From NCBI GenBank assembly GCA_036345935.2, contig JADWOT020001374.1, forward strand, positions 40,001-104,000: DNA of 64,000 nucleotides, written 5' to 3'. Positions 1 through 15,620 of the stretch are shown piece after piece (within the stretch, counting starts at the first letter, position 1; every line of letters begins with the position of its first letter). Source of the stretch: Taenia hydatigena. Taxonomy: Eukaryota > Platyhelminthes > Cestoda > Cyclophyllidea > Taeniidae. A model generated the notes under the pieces. The model ran no database searches, was not told the DNA's origin, and saw nothing but the letters and a program-made list of their open reading frames with translations. The translations under genes were made by a program, and so were the position numbers.

Positions 1-3000
1 GATACAATGTAAGCATATATTTCTGTGCATATGAGCGTGTGCACAAGAATAGGCTATGTTACACAAGTATTTGTATTTCTTCCTATTGATTTTGTATCAG
101 ATTATTAATAAATAAAATGTGGTTAGTAAAACAACTCTCGTTTAATCTAAATAATAAAAAGATGCATAATGAGCAATCGAATACTTTGGAACGCACCACA
201 GTCCTAGCGCTCTGCTTTACCTATGCTTCATGCATTTTAGTAATCGTGGAATTGCAATGCCCGATTTACCAAAGGTCTCACAGATCTCACGGGGAGCTCT
301 TGTAGCATCAGAGGGATAAAGGAAATTACCAAGTTCCTCTATTATTTTTTGCCATGTGTCTTCTTAATTGTCAAAACACCTTCTTTGGAACCTTCGAATA
401 GTCTGGAATCACAATATATGTTGCGTGTGCTTTGTTCGATTTGCAAACTTCTCTCGGCTTCTCAGGCATTTCATTGTGTTGCATATTTGTGAGTGAGCGG
501 CTATTAACCCTTGATTGAATCCCTCTCTCTATGCTGCTCCTTGGCGGTATCTTTGGTCTTCCACACAACCTCCTCCTAAATTTGTGCTTCATTTTACAAT
601 GCTGCGACCGGAAGAACGGCGGATTCAGAAATACGCTTTTACTGCACAGAATGTTTTGCAGGACACTCGACGATCGCAGCGATGTTAGATCATATGAGTT
701 CGCATCATGTCCGTAAGCATACCTCCGGCAATCACACTTATGCTGCAATGAGCGCTTGTTGCAATGACTCGGTGCCTCTCATTTTGCAGGCGTTTGGCGC
801 AATGTATTTGGTAGAATGCAAACACACGCAAGTTCGTAAGCAAAATTACCAATTCTTCAGTGATGCTTACTTTCAGATATTGCCTTTTGCTTTAAACTAA
901 CTCCCCAGTAAGGTAAAAGAATTCAGTGCACAGATCTTGAATTTGTAAATCATCAAGGATTTTACGATGGAAGGTCTAAACTTTTAGAACCAATTGAACG
1001 TTGCTAGGTAAATATAATAAGGAAAGCATTGCATTGCATTGCGTTACGTCATGCCGCATCGACGGTGCAGACATTTCAGACGATGCCACAGTAATGCCAC
1101 CTTGTTGACAGTTAAGCGTGTATCTATAAATTACTGGGTATTTTAGTAAAATATGAGCACACATTTTTGAATGCGATACCCAAAAATTATTTGTTTGCTT
1201 CCTAGAGTTCTCCAATGACTGTCTCAACTTGCTGCCTACGTATGTGGACTTATCTGTGTGCTCTGCGAGTAGGAATGCGCTTGATATTTGAGAGAATTGC
1301 AGTAGTCGCTTATTTTGGTGTTTTTTCCTGACCACCGTTACACACAAGGGTGGGGTTCTATAGAAACCTTAGAAAATTGAGGTACAAATACAAAATGCTG
1401 CGATGTCTTTGAGTGGATGCAGCCTAGAGAATAGGAATAGAGTTGTAAAAGATGGCATGTTATTGCCGATTATGAAGTCGTAAAATGCAGCATGGCCCAA
1501 GTCACCATTACTAATTAAGCTGTGCATTAGAATCCTTTGGATTTTACAGGGACATTAATGCAGTCAGTTTTCCTAAAGTTTACATTAGGCTATATCCAAT
1601 AATAACTACGTGAACGAAGAATATTTACTACCAGGTGAGTCCAATTTAGTCATTTACCAATCGGCAAAACACCTGTCGTACAAATAGGGGTTATTAACTA
1701 TTGCGATTGCAGCTGAGAAGAGGGACACAACCGGTGTGACAATAAACTAGAGACACTGGACATTATTGCCGCATACGCTTAGGGCAGCCATCAAGAGGTG
1801 GCAGGCTTCGGGAAGTGTATCAATCGGAAGGCAATAAAATGAATAGTTTTAGCCAAATTGATAAAATAGATAAAGTTGCGCTTTATCAAGCAAAAGCTGT
1901 GTAAGAATTGCGATAGACATGTTTTTTTACTGGTTCCAGAACTCATATATGGGCAATTCATATAATAATTGCGAGCAACGATTTGTAAGAGACCCATGCT
2001 TCTTCTCCAAATTAATTGATAGCTGCAGCCCAGGCTGGATCAAGGAAATATACGGCACGGGTTTTGACAAAGCCGTCACTGGTTACTCAGTAAGTGGCCA
2101 GCGTTCAATTTTTTATTAGAAGCAGCCCTTAAATTGATAATTCTGCTAAGAACCTTACAGGAATGAAGCTAATATAAAATGAAAATCATCAACCATGATT
2201 GCAAAATTCCTATGCCTCGCTATCTGCACTTTTAGTGAGAACGGATCAGTCGCCTTGATTCAAAATTTACCACTAAATACCAAGCGAATGATTAACAGCT
2301 GATGCGAGCAATGATCGTTCTTTTAAGGCCCAAATTAAAGATGGTGATCTTGACCGGGCGGATCATCTCACTCAGGAGCGAGCACTAAAGGTTTTGTGCA
2401 GGCTTGCTGGCACCGGAGTATTGTACCAAATCTACATCGCATCACAGAGTTGTAATGAGCAAAAGATGCAAGTCGTCGTTGAACATGCTGATCAACGATA
2501 GATGTGATTTTGCTTGTTAAATTACTTATAAGGTGCGCAATGACTCAATCATCATATACACCATGAGCATCTGCCAGCATGCTTTATCAGGTTCCTAGGA
2601 CACTTCTACTCTCCACATTCTCCCACCGGATGCAAGTGTACCACAAGCAACTAAATAGTCTTATTTAAGCTCCGCTATAGTGAATAAGTACATTAAACAC
2701 TCGCCTACACTTGATTTAACAGAGTACATTTACCTCACTTCCTATATGCACTACTTAAATTAAAGATCGTATTCTAATTACACTGTACTTATACGGATAA
2801 AATGTGCCAACAAAAACAAGGTGACAAGGACGTAAAGAAACAGCTAAAGCGCAATATCTTGTTCAAATAAGCATTGCTGTTATGCTTGCGCATGATCAGC
2901 CACGTCCTGGAGCTACCTTGAAGACAAAGGAAGACAAACTCGGGCGGAATATACGCGATGCAAAAAGCAGGGTCTAAGGTTGATGACTTAGCTCACGTCA

Positions 3001-6000
3001 ATGGCATTTTTGTTCGGCCATAAAAAAAGTCCCCATAAATTTAACATTGCGACATTGGACACCAGAAATCCACCACTTTTGGCGCCACGATTCGATGATA
3101 TCTAAACGCATAGGCAGTCTAAACCACACGCGCAAGAAATTAGCAAAAAATTGCATCGATTTTTACCATTGTAACTGGTTTCGTTGTTTGCTGATAGGAT
3201 TAATGTTGTACGTTTAATTTGATAACGCAAAATCAAACGTTTAAAGGAAAGCCTGATTATTACTCATCATCAAATAGCCACAAATTACAATGACACTCGA
3301 CGTATGACCTCCATTATTTGATTCTTTGGGAATTAGGTGGAATCATGGTGAACTGGTCAGGCTGATTCACTTTGCCATAAAGTCCGTCAATGCATCACTG
3401 TGAAACGGAATGCCGGAGTTTCTGTATTCCCTTTACTTCACAGGTTTGTGGTGCCAAAAACATAAATCCCTTTTACCAAATGACGTCTGATATCCACAAT
3501 AATATTTAAGGGCGAGACCTAGCTTGCTAGTGTGTTTCTCATGATGTGATGCACTCTCTTAGTATGTACTAACTGTGCGCAGGTACCACATCAATGCTAC
3601 AATAATGGATGATGCAATAGTGTTATAAATGACGTACAAGTGTAGCCTTACACTTGTGGATATAGGGTGGCCTTGTCGGTAGCAAATTAGTACCGGCAAA
3701 CAGGGCGCTGATACACACCATCTTCGTGTCGCTGCTTCTGGAATTCCGTTCCAAATTGTTAAGTGCTAACCTGTTGTCTAATTTGTTAGCCATCATTTCC
3801 GCCTAGTTGCCTACATTTCCACCATCAAATTTAGCCTCTTCACCAGTCTTTACATCCTCCCTGTCAACATCACTGGTAGGCAATTTATATCCCACTACTT
3901 ACGTTCTGCTGACGCCATGTGTTGAAATTGATAGGGTTGTCGTAGAGGTAGAATGCCTGCTTGTCCATGCCATTGTCTAACAGTTACAGCATTGCAAATG
4001 CAGAAGAAAGATTGAAATCTGTGCTCAGCAGTTGCGGCGGGACTTAAGAACTGCTGGTATCAAGCATTAACCAATAGCAAATTGCTGAACAAAAAGTAGG
4101 CTTTTCTGTAATGCTGATTGAATCTTAAAAGCTTGCTAGAATCAGTAATATGTTCCTCAATAAAACGAAATTAAAACACAAAACCAAGTAAAATTGGTCC
4201 AAAGGAGAGCATAAAGTCCTCATGCTCCAGGCTAAACCTAACTGCGGAACCGTATGCAGAGGTGATAAAACGTCGTATATGCAATTTTACTTGCCAGGCA
4301 TACATTGGAGATTTTTTGGTTTATCCCATGACACAGACTAAGAAATCATTTCATTTTGCAAGAGGGAAATCTGTTACGAGACCTTGTGCGCGGGTAAAAA
4401 TGCATGAGTTCACGTGAATTAGAAATATGAATGCCTTTAGAACTGGGGCGTAGAAGCATAACATGCTTGTTGCAATTGTTTACTCGGTTTTGTCTAGTGT
4501 TTTCCATTTAGACGGGAGGCAAGGATTCACGGGTCTCTTGCAAAGAAAAACATGCCTAGGTACCTAGGTACCTTCTTTTCTTGTCTTTGGCAGTGGTATT
4601 GCATGCTATGACCAAGACTGTGGTCAAAGCCGCCATTTTATGGATGGTCTTAATTCTAGTTGGCACTAAACTGGCAAAGGCGCGGCGCCAAAGCTACAAT
4701 CTTATTCCATACATGATAAGTATTAGTGTCCTTCAGGGCTTGACATGTTCCCTTCATGTCTTTTGCTGCTAAGAACTCCCTAAAGTAGGCAAAGTGCAAC
4801 TGTTTCGTACTACTTCATGCAATGAAAATGCCCGCGTCGAGCTACAATACAAAGATCACCAGTACCTTAGCAATAATGGCCACAAAGCTTTACAATGATA
4901 AGGTACGGGTTTTGCAATCGAGCGAATCAGACCAGAAACACAGAAATATACATTTGTTAATTGAATTTGCTCCAATTTTTACGGAATAGTCAAATTTCTT
5001 TCAAAGTGAAGTAAGTTAAACAAATCGCAAGAGACGAAGCAGTGTGATGCAGATACCACTATAGAAATAATAAGTGAAAGACAGTTATTTGTGGCACGGA
5101 GAGGGCCGCCTTCTAGAGGTGCAGCGACTTTGTTCAAAATACTGACAGATAACAGAAAAAAATGGGTTACAGCAATAGACAAGCCTCATAATTTGCTTAA
5201 ACACCGCGTGCTTAATCAATCATCCATGTCTTTACCATTAGAGCCCAAAAACGTTTCTCAAGCTAAAGCAATGGCAAAAGATAGACCCTGGTAACGAGGA
5301 AACTGACAGATGAAGGTAAATTACTTTCAGTCAGTCACTACCACAGTAGCGTCGGACAATAGACATGTCTCGTTTAAACTGTCACAGGCGCATTTAATTA
5401 TAGCCGCTGTAATAAGATCAAACACTTATGATTTAACTTGAATATTACAGTACCGCGAGGGCCGAAGCAACCGCCAGCTGTTGGTCGGCGTTATTTAAAG
5501 TGCTGAGTCTGGTGCAGTTTTGGAGAATCGCTTAGATTCATTTACATCAAAGGTCTACGCTGCTCTTGGAACCCCGCACCAGGGCATCAGGGCTCAAACC
5601 ATTGCCAAATTAATCAGTCGCCACTTTAGCATAGTTGCTCAAATCCCCACCATCACCTTAGCCTACTGACCATCCCCTACACCCTCTCCTACAACGTCGT
5701 CAGTATTTTCTGCCTTCCTACTACAGCTTCGTTCGTAGTGTGCATTGTATTGTATCCGACCATCGTTTGGGCCCAATATTAGTCGGTTTAACGGTGCTAT
5801 TAAAAGCGACCCTATTGCGAACAATAAGAAGGAGAATGTTAAGTATAAGCATTTTTAAAATGAGCTAAGATGCGATGCCATCAATTCTTAGCAAACGGCA
5901 AAATGCAAGACAAATGATTTGACGTGCCTAGGCTATTCAAAACAGTATGCGTTAAAGATTAATTTTTTCTTAAAGGATTAATTAATTCAGAAGGTACATT

Positions 6001-9000
6001 ACTGATAGAGACAAAACCGAGCCTAGGGTAATGAATTTAAGGCTAAAAGTAGCCAAATATAGGCGCAAAACACAATATATGGCAAGCTCTTTGTATAACT
6101 TTGCCAGCATCATTCCTGTTTGTTGAATGTCAAACGCCAATATTAAAATCATTGAGGTGGTGTTAAATGACCTGCTTACAATTTTACTTGCATTACTTTA
6201 GGCTTTTACCTAAGCCTTTAAAGAACACTTAGAATTAGGACACAACCAAGACTTTTCGAGTAAACCACGAGTGTTTTTGAGCCAAAATCATCACGCTCTT
6301 ATGAGCACCTACCAAAGCGCAGGTTCGATCTTTGATCTTGATTGAGTCTCTCCATCTAGGAACTTCGATCAACATCTATTTAAAGCGAAAAGAGGGTATT
6401 TGATTTGCGTCCACTGAAGTTATTGTACCCTATTTGCAAAAAAGAAAAGGTTGTCTTTAATTCATTATCTCAATGTTGTCTCTGCAACAAAATAGTTTAA
6501 GTGGTTTAGTTCTAAGTTTCGTACTCAAATGCAATATGTAAAATAGGAATGGAAGCGCTAGTCGCTCCGAAAACACTTGCATGCATACTCTTCTCTCCTT
6601 CGCATTTGTTTCGAGGATTTTGGATACTGTGACTCAGGACGTGAGCAGGGCGGCTATCGTATCGAAAATCCTTAATCTGGATGGTGTCATGGTAATAAAG
6701 CCGCGACGCAGAAGCTCTGTACTATCATTGCAACCACCTCCTCATTCTCAACTTTCACGCTATCAATGTGCTGAACGTGCCTGCCTACATACCACTTGGC
6801 ATGTCATTTTCGCGGCTAATGTTGCTATGCTTCCTTCGAGTAGAGCAGTTTGACTGTTTCAAACCGTCTTATTCCCAATAGGTGGTCAAGCGAACTTAGA
6901 GTTTGGAAGGCTAGCGGTAGATTTGTTATGGTTGGAAAAGGCAAATTCCGCATTACCTACGCAACACGCATTGAATATGCGTAACCGGTGCTCGTGGTTC
7001 CTGATTAGGCACTATGGGAGACTTCAATCAGTTTGCATTTAAATCATGGGTTGCTTGGTCTTCTTATTATTTCTATTATCTTCATTCAAACTTATTCGCT
7101 GGTTTGATTATTCATTTTGTAATTTTCCTTCAATTATTTACGGGGCAGCTAAACATCATTTGTAGCCCTTGAGTGAACCAAGATAGAATCTTCTTTTCAT
7201 AGGGCTCGCGGCGCTGGAATTGTCAGTTAGCAGAATGACGCTTCATCATCATCAGTTTGCGCAACCACTTATGCTAACTCAAGTTGATACAACTCAATGT
7301 CAATGGTCTTTTGAATACAGGATTGGTTGTTTTGGCATTCCCATGCCACCGATTTGATCGCACATAACGAATTCAACCCTAAAAACTCTACCGAATGCAT
7401 ACATGTGAACCTTGATATCATCCACCCAATTCAATCCTTGAAGTAATTAGCAAAGGATGACTTACTTGTCAGTAGGATGCGGCAGTATTTAGTGATCAAA
7501 GAGCACCCCCCCCCCAGACTCTTGATTTTCTGTTAACTTATAGACTTAATCACACTGTAGCCTTATCAACAATATGGTCTTTTAGGAATTGTGCTCTATG
7601 CAGCTCCGATATATCTGCTGGGCAAAGCGGCGCTTGGGCCATATTTATCATTATTTCACCCTCCGTAATCCTTTGCATGCTCAGCATTGTCGGTGCTTCG
7701 TTAGTCCTGTACCACGATGTCCTTGCGATGTGCGTCAGGGTAAGTCCAGTCTAAATTAATTTTGTGATGCTCTCAACCTTACTTTCTCCTACTGACACTT
7801 CCATGCAATTGATCGCTGCAACATATCGCGTACTGTCAGACAGCCTGGCCAAAATGTTTTATCAACTTCTCTAGGAAAAGGAAATTGCGTATTCATCGTT
7901 GTAAAAATCCACTTTAATTTCATACGCGCAATATGCATATGAATTAGTTGTATACCGAACGCAATGAAATGTTGTGAGCTGTCTTGATACTCGTATACTT
8001 TCAAAGCGAGTAATTTGCCCACTACATCAGACACACTGATGCAAGCTCAGTACAGAAAAAAGAATAAAACACCATTTTGGATACCTTAAGAAGGAGAATA
8101 CTGCAGCATTAATCTTCCAAAGCATGTGTGGGAATTTGCATAAACACGTTATCATGCTCAACATCGAACGATTTATTCTAAAGTTGGTTATTTGCCAGCG
8201 AATTGGGACAAAATTTTGTGATGCAAACCACTGAGGTCGACATCAGTACTTGGTGGCACACCCATATCTAAACCAGCGATTTTTAATTGGGACTCGCGCC
8301 GGTAATAATAACTGCAATCATTTACGTTGCGGACATCTGCCCATTTCAATGGAACATTTTGAACTGCATTGAAAAAGGGAGAGTTTTCAGGTAGTTTTGT
8401 AAAAGTTTGCCCCATCAACTCGGCAACTTACCACTAAAGCTAAACGGTAAAGCTGATGATGGGATATGTTTGGGGTTTATTGACGTATGCGCTGCTGGTA
8501 TTCTCCTTTTAGCCCTTCAAGAAGCAGGTGGACGAGGCAACGCATGCGGTCGTCTTGCAAGTTTACTCAACATCCGTCACTGCCACAGCGTGCTTGAAAG
8601 TATGACGTGTTACACTGACGCCTGGTGCGTCTGATTGCGACGGTTGGAGAGTAATGTCAAAGTAACCTAGATGATGGCACGTGGTTCTGTTAGTCAGGGC
8701 CTGTATTGGGTGATCTGAGTAACACGCCGAATATTACGTTCGAAATACCGAAGACTAGTCCTTCTTATTTTGGTGGCTTGAGTCCATGAAGAGAAATGCA
8801 AATTATAGGTCATCAAGTCCTTCATTGTGCCAAATATTTGCTTCCAATTGCAAACAAGGTAAAAAGAATTAATTGCCTTTTTGTGCAACACTACTTCCTG
8901 TAAGGTGACGAAAAGTGGTGCACGCGCGTTTTGAAAAACCAACACGTCACATATTCATAAGCCGGCAGACTTGCTCCTTTGCGCCAAAATTTATCAGCTT

Positions 9001-12000
9001 TTATATGCTGTTGAATAAACCTAAATAACGAGACAAAAAAAGATTTTGAAAGGATTTTATCAAAAATGCAAACGCTTTGTATTAAGAAATACACGAATTA
9101 ATGTAAACGCTTCTTATGTACTTTCCAAGCAAGTAATTTTTATCGTAAAACTCGGACCTAATGCCACTGAAAAGTCGTTGATGGTAATGGGGAGACAAGT
9201 TTTCTCCCTCTCTTTACTATTCTGGAAGGATCAATGAGGAGTGTGGGAACAGACCAGCTGCATCTCTGTGAGTCACCCAAGTTGACCTCATAGCACGAGA
9301 ACTGCCGCAAGAAATCGACTCAATAATAAGATTTAAGGCTCAATTTTTGTCAATTATGTTACTAAATGGACAATAGAGTGCAGCTATATGCCACAGCTAT
9401 CATAGTATACCCCTTAAGCACCGGTGGGACCTAATTTGCCTACTTTACTTAAAGTGCTTATTTTGCAGATAAACGAGAGAACCGTACACGCCTGCTGCGA
9501 AGAATACCATCAGCCATGGCCTGCTGCCACTATATACTATCGCCAGTCATCCCTTGCCCTGATTTTTTGCTCTCACTGCCGTTGCTATATTGGTTGTGTC
9601 ATATACAAAATTACTTTGAAGGCATGTCGCCTGCATTTGCGATGGCTACCGGACACGAATGCTGACATTAAGTTACATGATACTCTCGCCCCAAACAAAA
9701 ATACTTACCTCTTTTAATTTTTCGTGAAGCATTCTATTTATTGTGCCGGATCAAAGTTGAGTCTTGCAGCAAAGCCTCTCGCGGACTTGCTGATGCGTAA
9801 GATAGACATTTGTATCCTGCTTTCCAGATTTGTTTTCTGCATTTTCCTAAAGTCACATGGCTACACTCCTTTATAGGTTATATGCGTTTCCCTGCCTCAT
9901 TAATGCTTTTTCCCTAGTTCGTAGAAATTTGGACCACTGTTGTTACTTGTACGCAAATATCTTTGCAAAGTTTGTTTACTCGATTACAAATTCTTGGCGA
10001 TAGGCATTCAGTGACGAAACAGGCGATATCTCACTCGAGAATGAAGTGAACTCTAAAACGCATAATTGGCAGTCCAATTATCTGACAGGATGCAACACCT
10101 ATGTGTCTAGTAGCAAAAGGCCCGTTTCGCTAGGCATTGGAGTTGTCTAGCAAAAAATGACTCATTAGCATCAGTTTGCTCTTCATGACTGATAACTTAA
10201 TGGGATGAGTTTACGCAGCATTGTTCTAAACTGGGGTCTAAGTGATGCCAATATTTGTTTTACCTGAAAAGGTCTTACCAGAAGGCGCATGGGATGGTGT
10301 GCATTCCTTGGGGTCGTTGGCAGGTGCGATGATTATACTTTGTGGTTATGAGCTAGTCCTTAACGTTTACGTAATCTTCAAGCAGAGCCAGGCCCGCTAG
10401 CGCTGCAGCAGTACGAGAGATCGTTAGTTTAACTCATCTACTCTATACTTTGAATCCAGTAAGAGAGATTTTATACATTAATGTCATTTCTATTAGTATA
10501 ATTTAGCCATGCTAAGTAAGATTTTAGCAAAATGTGTGTTTTGAACTCTCCTCTGACTTGCTGAAGCTGACGACACCTCCGATATGAGATATCATTCAAC
10601 TCAAAACTTCTTGCTTAAGTGGCGCCATGATCGGAGTCGTGTTCGTTTGATTTAGTCTGATAGTCTTGTGCTACTCGGGTAAGTTGGATTATTCAAATCT
10701 TGACAAGCGCTTCTTATCCACTTTAATCTAGATCCCATTGTCATCGCTAAATTGTTAAATTGTTCAGTGGTGCAAAATTTTTTGCTTTTTATTGTTATTC
10801 CATCAAAGATTGCTCTTACTCAAGGCAAAATCGCATGATTTTAAGATAGCTAAGCTCTTGAAGAATTATGCGGAACAATATGCGGATATCTCAGCTCTTT
10901 TGACAGCAAGCATTTTCGATGCACTTCCGGAGTAGAATTCGGTTACCCTTTCAAAAACCAACTTTCATACATAAACAAGTGAAATTGGATTGACAAACAC
11001 GGCTGCGCAGCTCTGTTTTCGCACTCGCAGCCACTGTCCCCCTTAAGGATTAACAAATGCATTAAACAACATTTTGAACAGATATAAAATCATCCTCGGC
11101 ATTCATCCCTTTCTGTCCCTACGAATGCCTTTAACAGGGTGGACTGCGTTCTAATAGAGTCTACAATAAATACCAAAATCTGGCTCCTTCGGACTTGACT
11201 CATTCAATGCTTATGCAGTTATCCATGAGAATAGCAAATTCCACTCGCACTATTGTGGTAGCTGTTAGTGTATTGCGTCTTACAAAATCATATTTTGTGT
11301 CACCACAAAACTACAGATACATTTTGCGGTATTTTGAAGGCAGCGAATTTGGTCGGCGTCAAGAAGAAGGAGGATATAGACTAGTTGATTACGACTGCGC
11401 TTTCCATGTTATTGAACTTTCATCGCCTTAGCAACAGTGTTTGAAGGTTAGGGCTGAATTAGACGACATAGAGGCACGCTGTTGTCCTGAACAGACATTT
11501 GGAATTATCATAATTGAAGACGTAGAATGATGTCTGCATCAATGAATTGGCGAATGTAGTGCATTGGGGAGGATGTTGCCTGGATCGCTAATTGCAGGGA
11601 ATTATTTCAATAAGCATGTCAAGATGTCATTTGGAGGCGCATGCAAACACGTTTTTTTCATTTAGCTGCGATGCCCCATGAAGTGCTCGACTTTCCCAAT
11701 TGGTTCTTAAGACCACTTCAAAATTAAATCGAAGAAACCACAGGCGTTTGTTCTGCTCATTGTCTCACCTTTCCTTCCTCAAGTGATAAGTCCACTATGC
11801 CCAGATCAGAATAATTTTGCAGAAATTTGAGCAATAGGCGAAACCCTATTGATGTACCTAATTCTTTTCGAAGACTTTATTGAGCAAAGATTCCTTGGAA
11901 AGCCTTCTTTGGCAGTATTTATAGCAATGTCAAATATGTATCGGTGTGTTTACCGTGGTTTTTAAAATAATTCGAAAGTAGTGGCTGCATTTTATCATCA

Positions 12001-13236
12001 GTGGAGTAAGATATGATTTTGAATGATAGAATCACAAGTAATTCTGGGTGGCAGCCCAAATATTAAAAGGGCTACATAATTTCAGCTTACGCGCACCGAC
12101 TTTGCAATTCCAATTGTTATACAGTTGAAGGTGAATGTTTATCGGGATGTGCTCTCTATAAAACATTATTTACCTCTGATTGTATGCGCGTCGGATATCC
12201 AGTTTGCTACTAAGAGGAAAGCATATTTACGTGGTTAACGATGTTCTAGTTACATTTGGACATCGTTACTTTTGCATGGTTCATAAATATAGCTAATCAA
12301 AATTTCAACTTGATTACGACTGCAGAGCACCTGCCGTAGATTCCACGTAACAAGCACTGATAACTTCCAACTTGAACAGCACTTGGCAAAAGATAAGTCT
12401 ATCACTACGCAGCATAATTAGCTTGGCTCAGCCCAAAACTTGCTCTGGTTGGTTTTAAAGTGAGTAGACATGCGCTTGAGGGGGGCGAACATCAGCAAAA
12501 GCTGTTTTTGGCGGGTAGTGAGACGTTTATCATATACACCAATTAACAGGTACCCTCCCTCTCCTCGGAACCAACAAAACCCTTTAAATCCCACCCCGTA
12601 GTTAGGTCTTCCAGACTGACTCATGAAGAACCAGTCGAACGCAACAACTTTACATCGCGAGGACTCGAGTCAAGCATCTACAGTGGATATTTTTTCATAC
12701 TTCCTGAATTTGGCTAGGAGGTCTAATCCTCCCGTAATTTTTGATAGGTGTGCGACAAAGAAATTTTGACACTCGCCATTACACAGCACAGGCTGCTTAG
12801 TTCATTATGGACTAAATTCTTGAACAATGTTCCTGCTGGACAATGCTTGGTCGCTTCTTCTGCCACGAGTACAAAGAATATGTAATGCTAACCACGTAAG
12901 ATGGAAGAACCGCAAATATTTATGCAATTATTTATGACCGAAATTCTTTGGTTAGTGATTAGCACATTAGTGCATTTTTCTAGGAAATGCTTCCCTTTTG
13001 TGAAGAAGGAAATAATTGCTCACTGAGATTCCTATCCCTTACGAGTTCCTGCTCCTAATTGTAATCGTAATGCCTACTTTTATCACAATGTACACTAAAC
13101 GACTTTACTGTGCTTAAAGCTCTATCGTAACGACTAGATGGAGGCATCACTAAACTGCCAACAGGCAGTTGAAAGGCCAGTAGGCTAGGATAGCATTTAG
13201 CATAGATGAGAAGGACCGCAAGTGCACTAGCAGATG
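1..13236. other. AT-rich intergenic or intronic stretch, no gene recognised
   Basis: About 13 kb with only short open frames (under about 125 codons) scattered over all six frames. None resembles a protein family I know, and none is flanked by convincing paired splice sites in a consistent phase. Small local patterns only: a 10-base C run at 7506-7515 and a short palindromic tandem of the 8-mer ctaggtac near 4556-4572. An exon of a large gene hidden here cannot be excluded by eye. Confidence 0.6.
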
Positions 13237-15224
13237 TCATTAGAAGCCATTCAACAATATAAACTCCCACCATGACCTCCATTTCATCTGACCAATTTGT
13301 TCAGCACATTATTCAATCCTGCCAAGTTGCTCGATGGTGGTACTAGCCATCACACCGATTTAAAGGTACAGCAACATAGCGACATTTTGGACCAACCGGA
13401 GAAGCAAAAGACACCATGAGTACGTTCAAGCTGCATTCAGCCTTCTTACTCTCCTGCCCTCTTCACATATATGGCCCTGTTCAAAGTAATTTGGGAAAAT
13501 CTTGTCTTCTTCCCCCAAACATTCCTCCTCACCCCAACTCACCCAACCACCTACTAGTTAAGCACTCGGTACCTTTAAAGCCATTCTCGGGGCTAAGCAG
13601 TAGTATTTTTCCGCTTCTTGACAATTCACTACATACTTAACATTTGATTTGGAACACCAAGTAGAGTCTGCGCTTTGAAGTGCACCCACCATCTGTGCCA
13701 CCAAACTACAACCCAACAGTCCCGTATCAGGCGAATTTACTTTTGACAAAGGTAAGTGTTCAGTCCACAAGTGGAGTTGTGAAGCCCCATATTTTTGCGA
13801 GTATTTTCCAATGATTAAATGCCCTCAAGCTCCGCAAAGTAGGGGTAGTGAGACCGCTGCAATTTTGAGACAATGCCAAGGCCTTCTACTGGTAACAGAT
13901 AGTAAAGTGACTTTGCATGCGTGTTTACCACCTTTACTTATTGTACGCGATGTGTTAGCTTTGTGTTTACGTAGAGGAATTATGTGGAGGCCAAGGGTGA
14001 CCACACTTGTCTGTTTTAAAGCCACACTGTTTGCAATCCACAACAGTTGGCGTCCTTTAAATAGAGATGATTCCACTAGTCTTAAATTTGGAATGACCAA
14101 AGATATTTAATAGCAAAGAACAAGTAATACATATGAGCGTAACTCCAAAAGCCAAGAAGGAGTAGTCGCACACAGTCACGCAAACCACCGCCTTGGATGG
14201 CTCTGCCAGCAGTGTGGAGGTTAATGCAGGTAATATTGACGAGACCCACTACCTATTTACTGCTTCAGCTAGTTTAAAGACATAGCTATCAAAATGAGGA
14301 AAGGAACAATAAATGCACTGACATTCTCAAAAGACATTGATTGGACCTCTAGTTTCACCGCCTCATTTGAAAATAGGCAGGTTCTTTTGATTGCGTGCAT
14401 TTAAAGTCCTATTACTATGAAACTAAAGTAGTGGTCTGTTGGCCCATGACATGGGGCAGCTTCTTAAGAGCCAACGAGGAGAATCAACACAGAAGTACAG
14501 ATATGCATAACTTTACAATATGGGGTCAAAGCAAGATACACATAAGAGACCCAGTGGATATTCAAAATTTAGTCAGAAAAGGCGGCGACCCCGTCAGATA
14601 ATAGTCTATTTAAAACAAACAAGAATTTGTGGAATTTAAGACCAAAAAACAAGTACAAATGAATGGAGCCCAAAATTTATTTAGGAATCAATTGCATAAA
14701 GCGCTAAATCTTTATTATGTGTCATCTGAGGTTATTTAAGTTCGAAAACATCCACAAATATGTGAACTTAATAAAAGGGAAATATATATTTCTTCCTTTG
14801 GAGCAGAAAAGAAGCATATTAAGCATTCAAAATCACCAATTGAGCGTCAGGAAAACAGGCTAAAGTAAAAAAATAAAAACAACCTCCGATTCCCTCCAAA
14901 CAAGGTTTAAAGAAATGGACAGTATATGCTTAATTTTGGCAAAAACAAAAATTAAAAAACAGGTTGAAGAACTTTATTTGCGGGAAATAAGGCAGCAAAA
15001 TAATGCGCATATTTATATAGAACTGCGAAGAACCCAATAAGAGGGTAAAAACACAAAGAATTTCACAAGTACATAAAAAATGCAAAATTGCCGAACACAG
15101 GATGGATATACACGGCACGCGATTGATGGATCACAACATTCATTTGTTCTTATCTACTCCAAACCTAACATTATTCTCCTCCTTTTAAATCATCCGCTTT
15201 CTTCCCTACTCACTTGTGTGTCTT

Positions 15225-15620
15225 TACAGCCATGGCACTTCACATCACGCATCGCATTAACAACCAGTGAAGCCATCACCATGGCCTTTATCTCATCCAA
15301 ACAAATAAGTGGTCAATATGAATGGCTTCCATGCTTTAGCCTTTTAGTGACCCCACAAACTGGAATGCAAATCGTGCACGTTGGGACGGCGACCAAGGCA
15401 TGTGTGTGGGCATGCCACCAGAAAATGCACCCAAATAGTTCAGTGTGGATAATTGTGTCAACGTAATTGTGACTCTACAACTGGCAGGACTGAGTCGCAG
15501 ACGAAAAGGCCAGCATTCATTTGCTGTGATTATGCAGTGGAGAGTTATTTTAGTAATAGGGAAGAAAGGGTGAGCGTTTGGTTATCAAAACCTAGGAAGC
15601 GCAAGCTATCTGGCATTTTT
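15225..15620 (-). repeat. Dispersed ~400-bp repeat, copy in left palindrome arm
   Basis: Homologous, in reverse complement, to 37460-37920 and, through the palindrome, to 30015-30490. Conserved landmarks include the segment encoding the ALTTxEAI-like frame (about 15255-15290) and the segment reading TKACVWAC in the same frame (about 15390-15413). That frame is open in this copy and in the 37 kb copy. Even so, the copies differ by many substitutions and the frame has no recognised product. No terminal inverted repeats or target duplications were identified by eye. Confidence 0.75.

Noticed and set aside
13825..14100. 91-codon - strand frame, mirror at 31524-31886
   Set aside because: About two thirds of the ~15 differences are amino-acid changing, and the frames end differently; it looks neutral.
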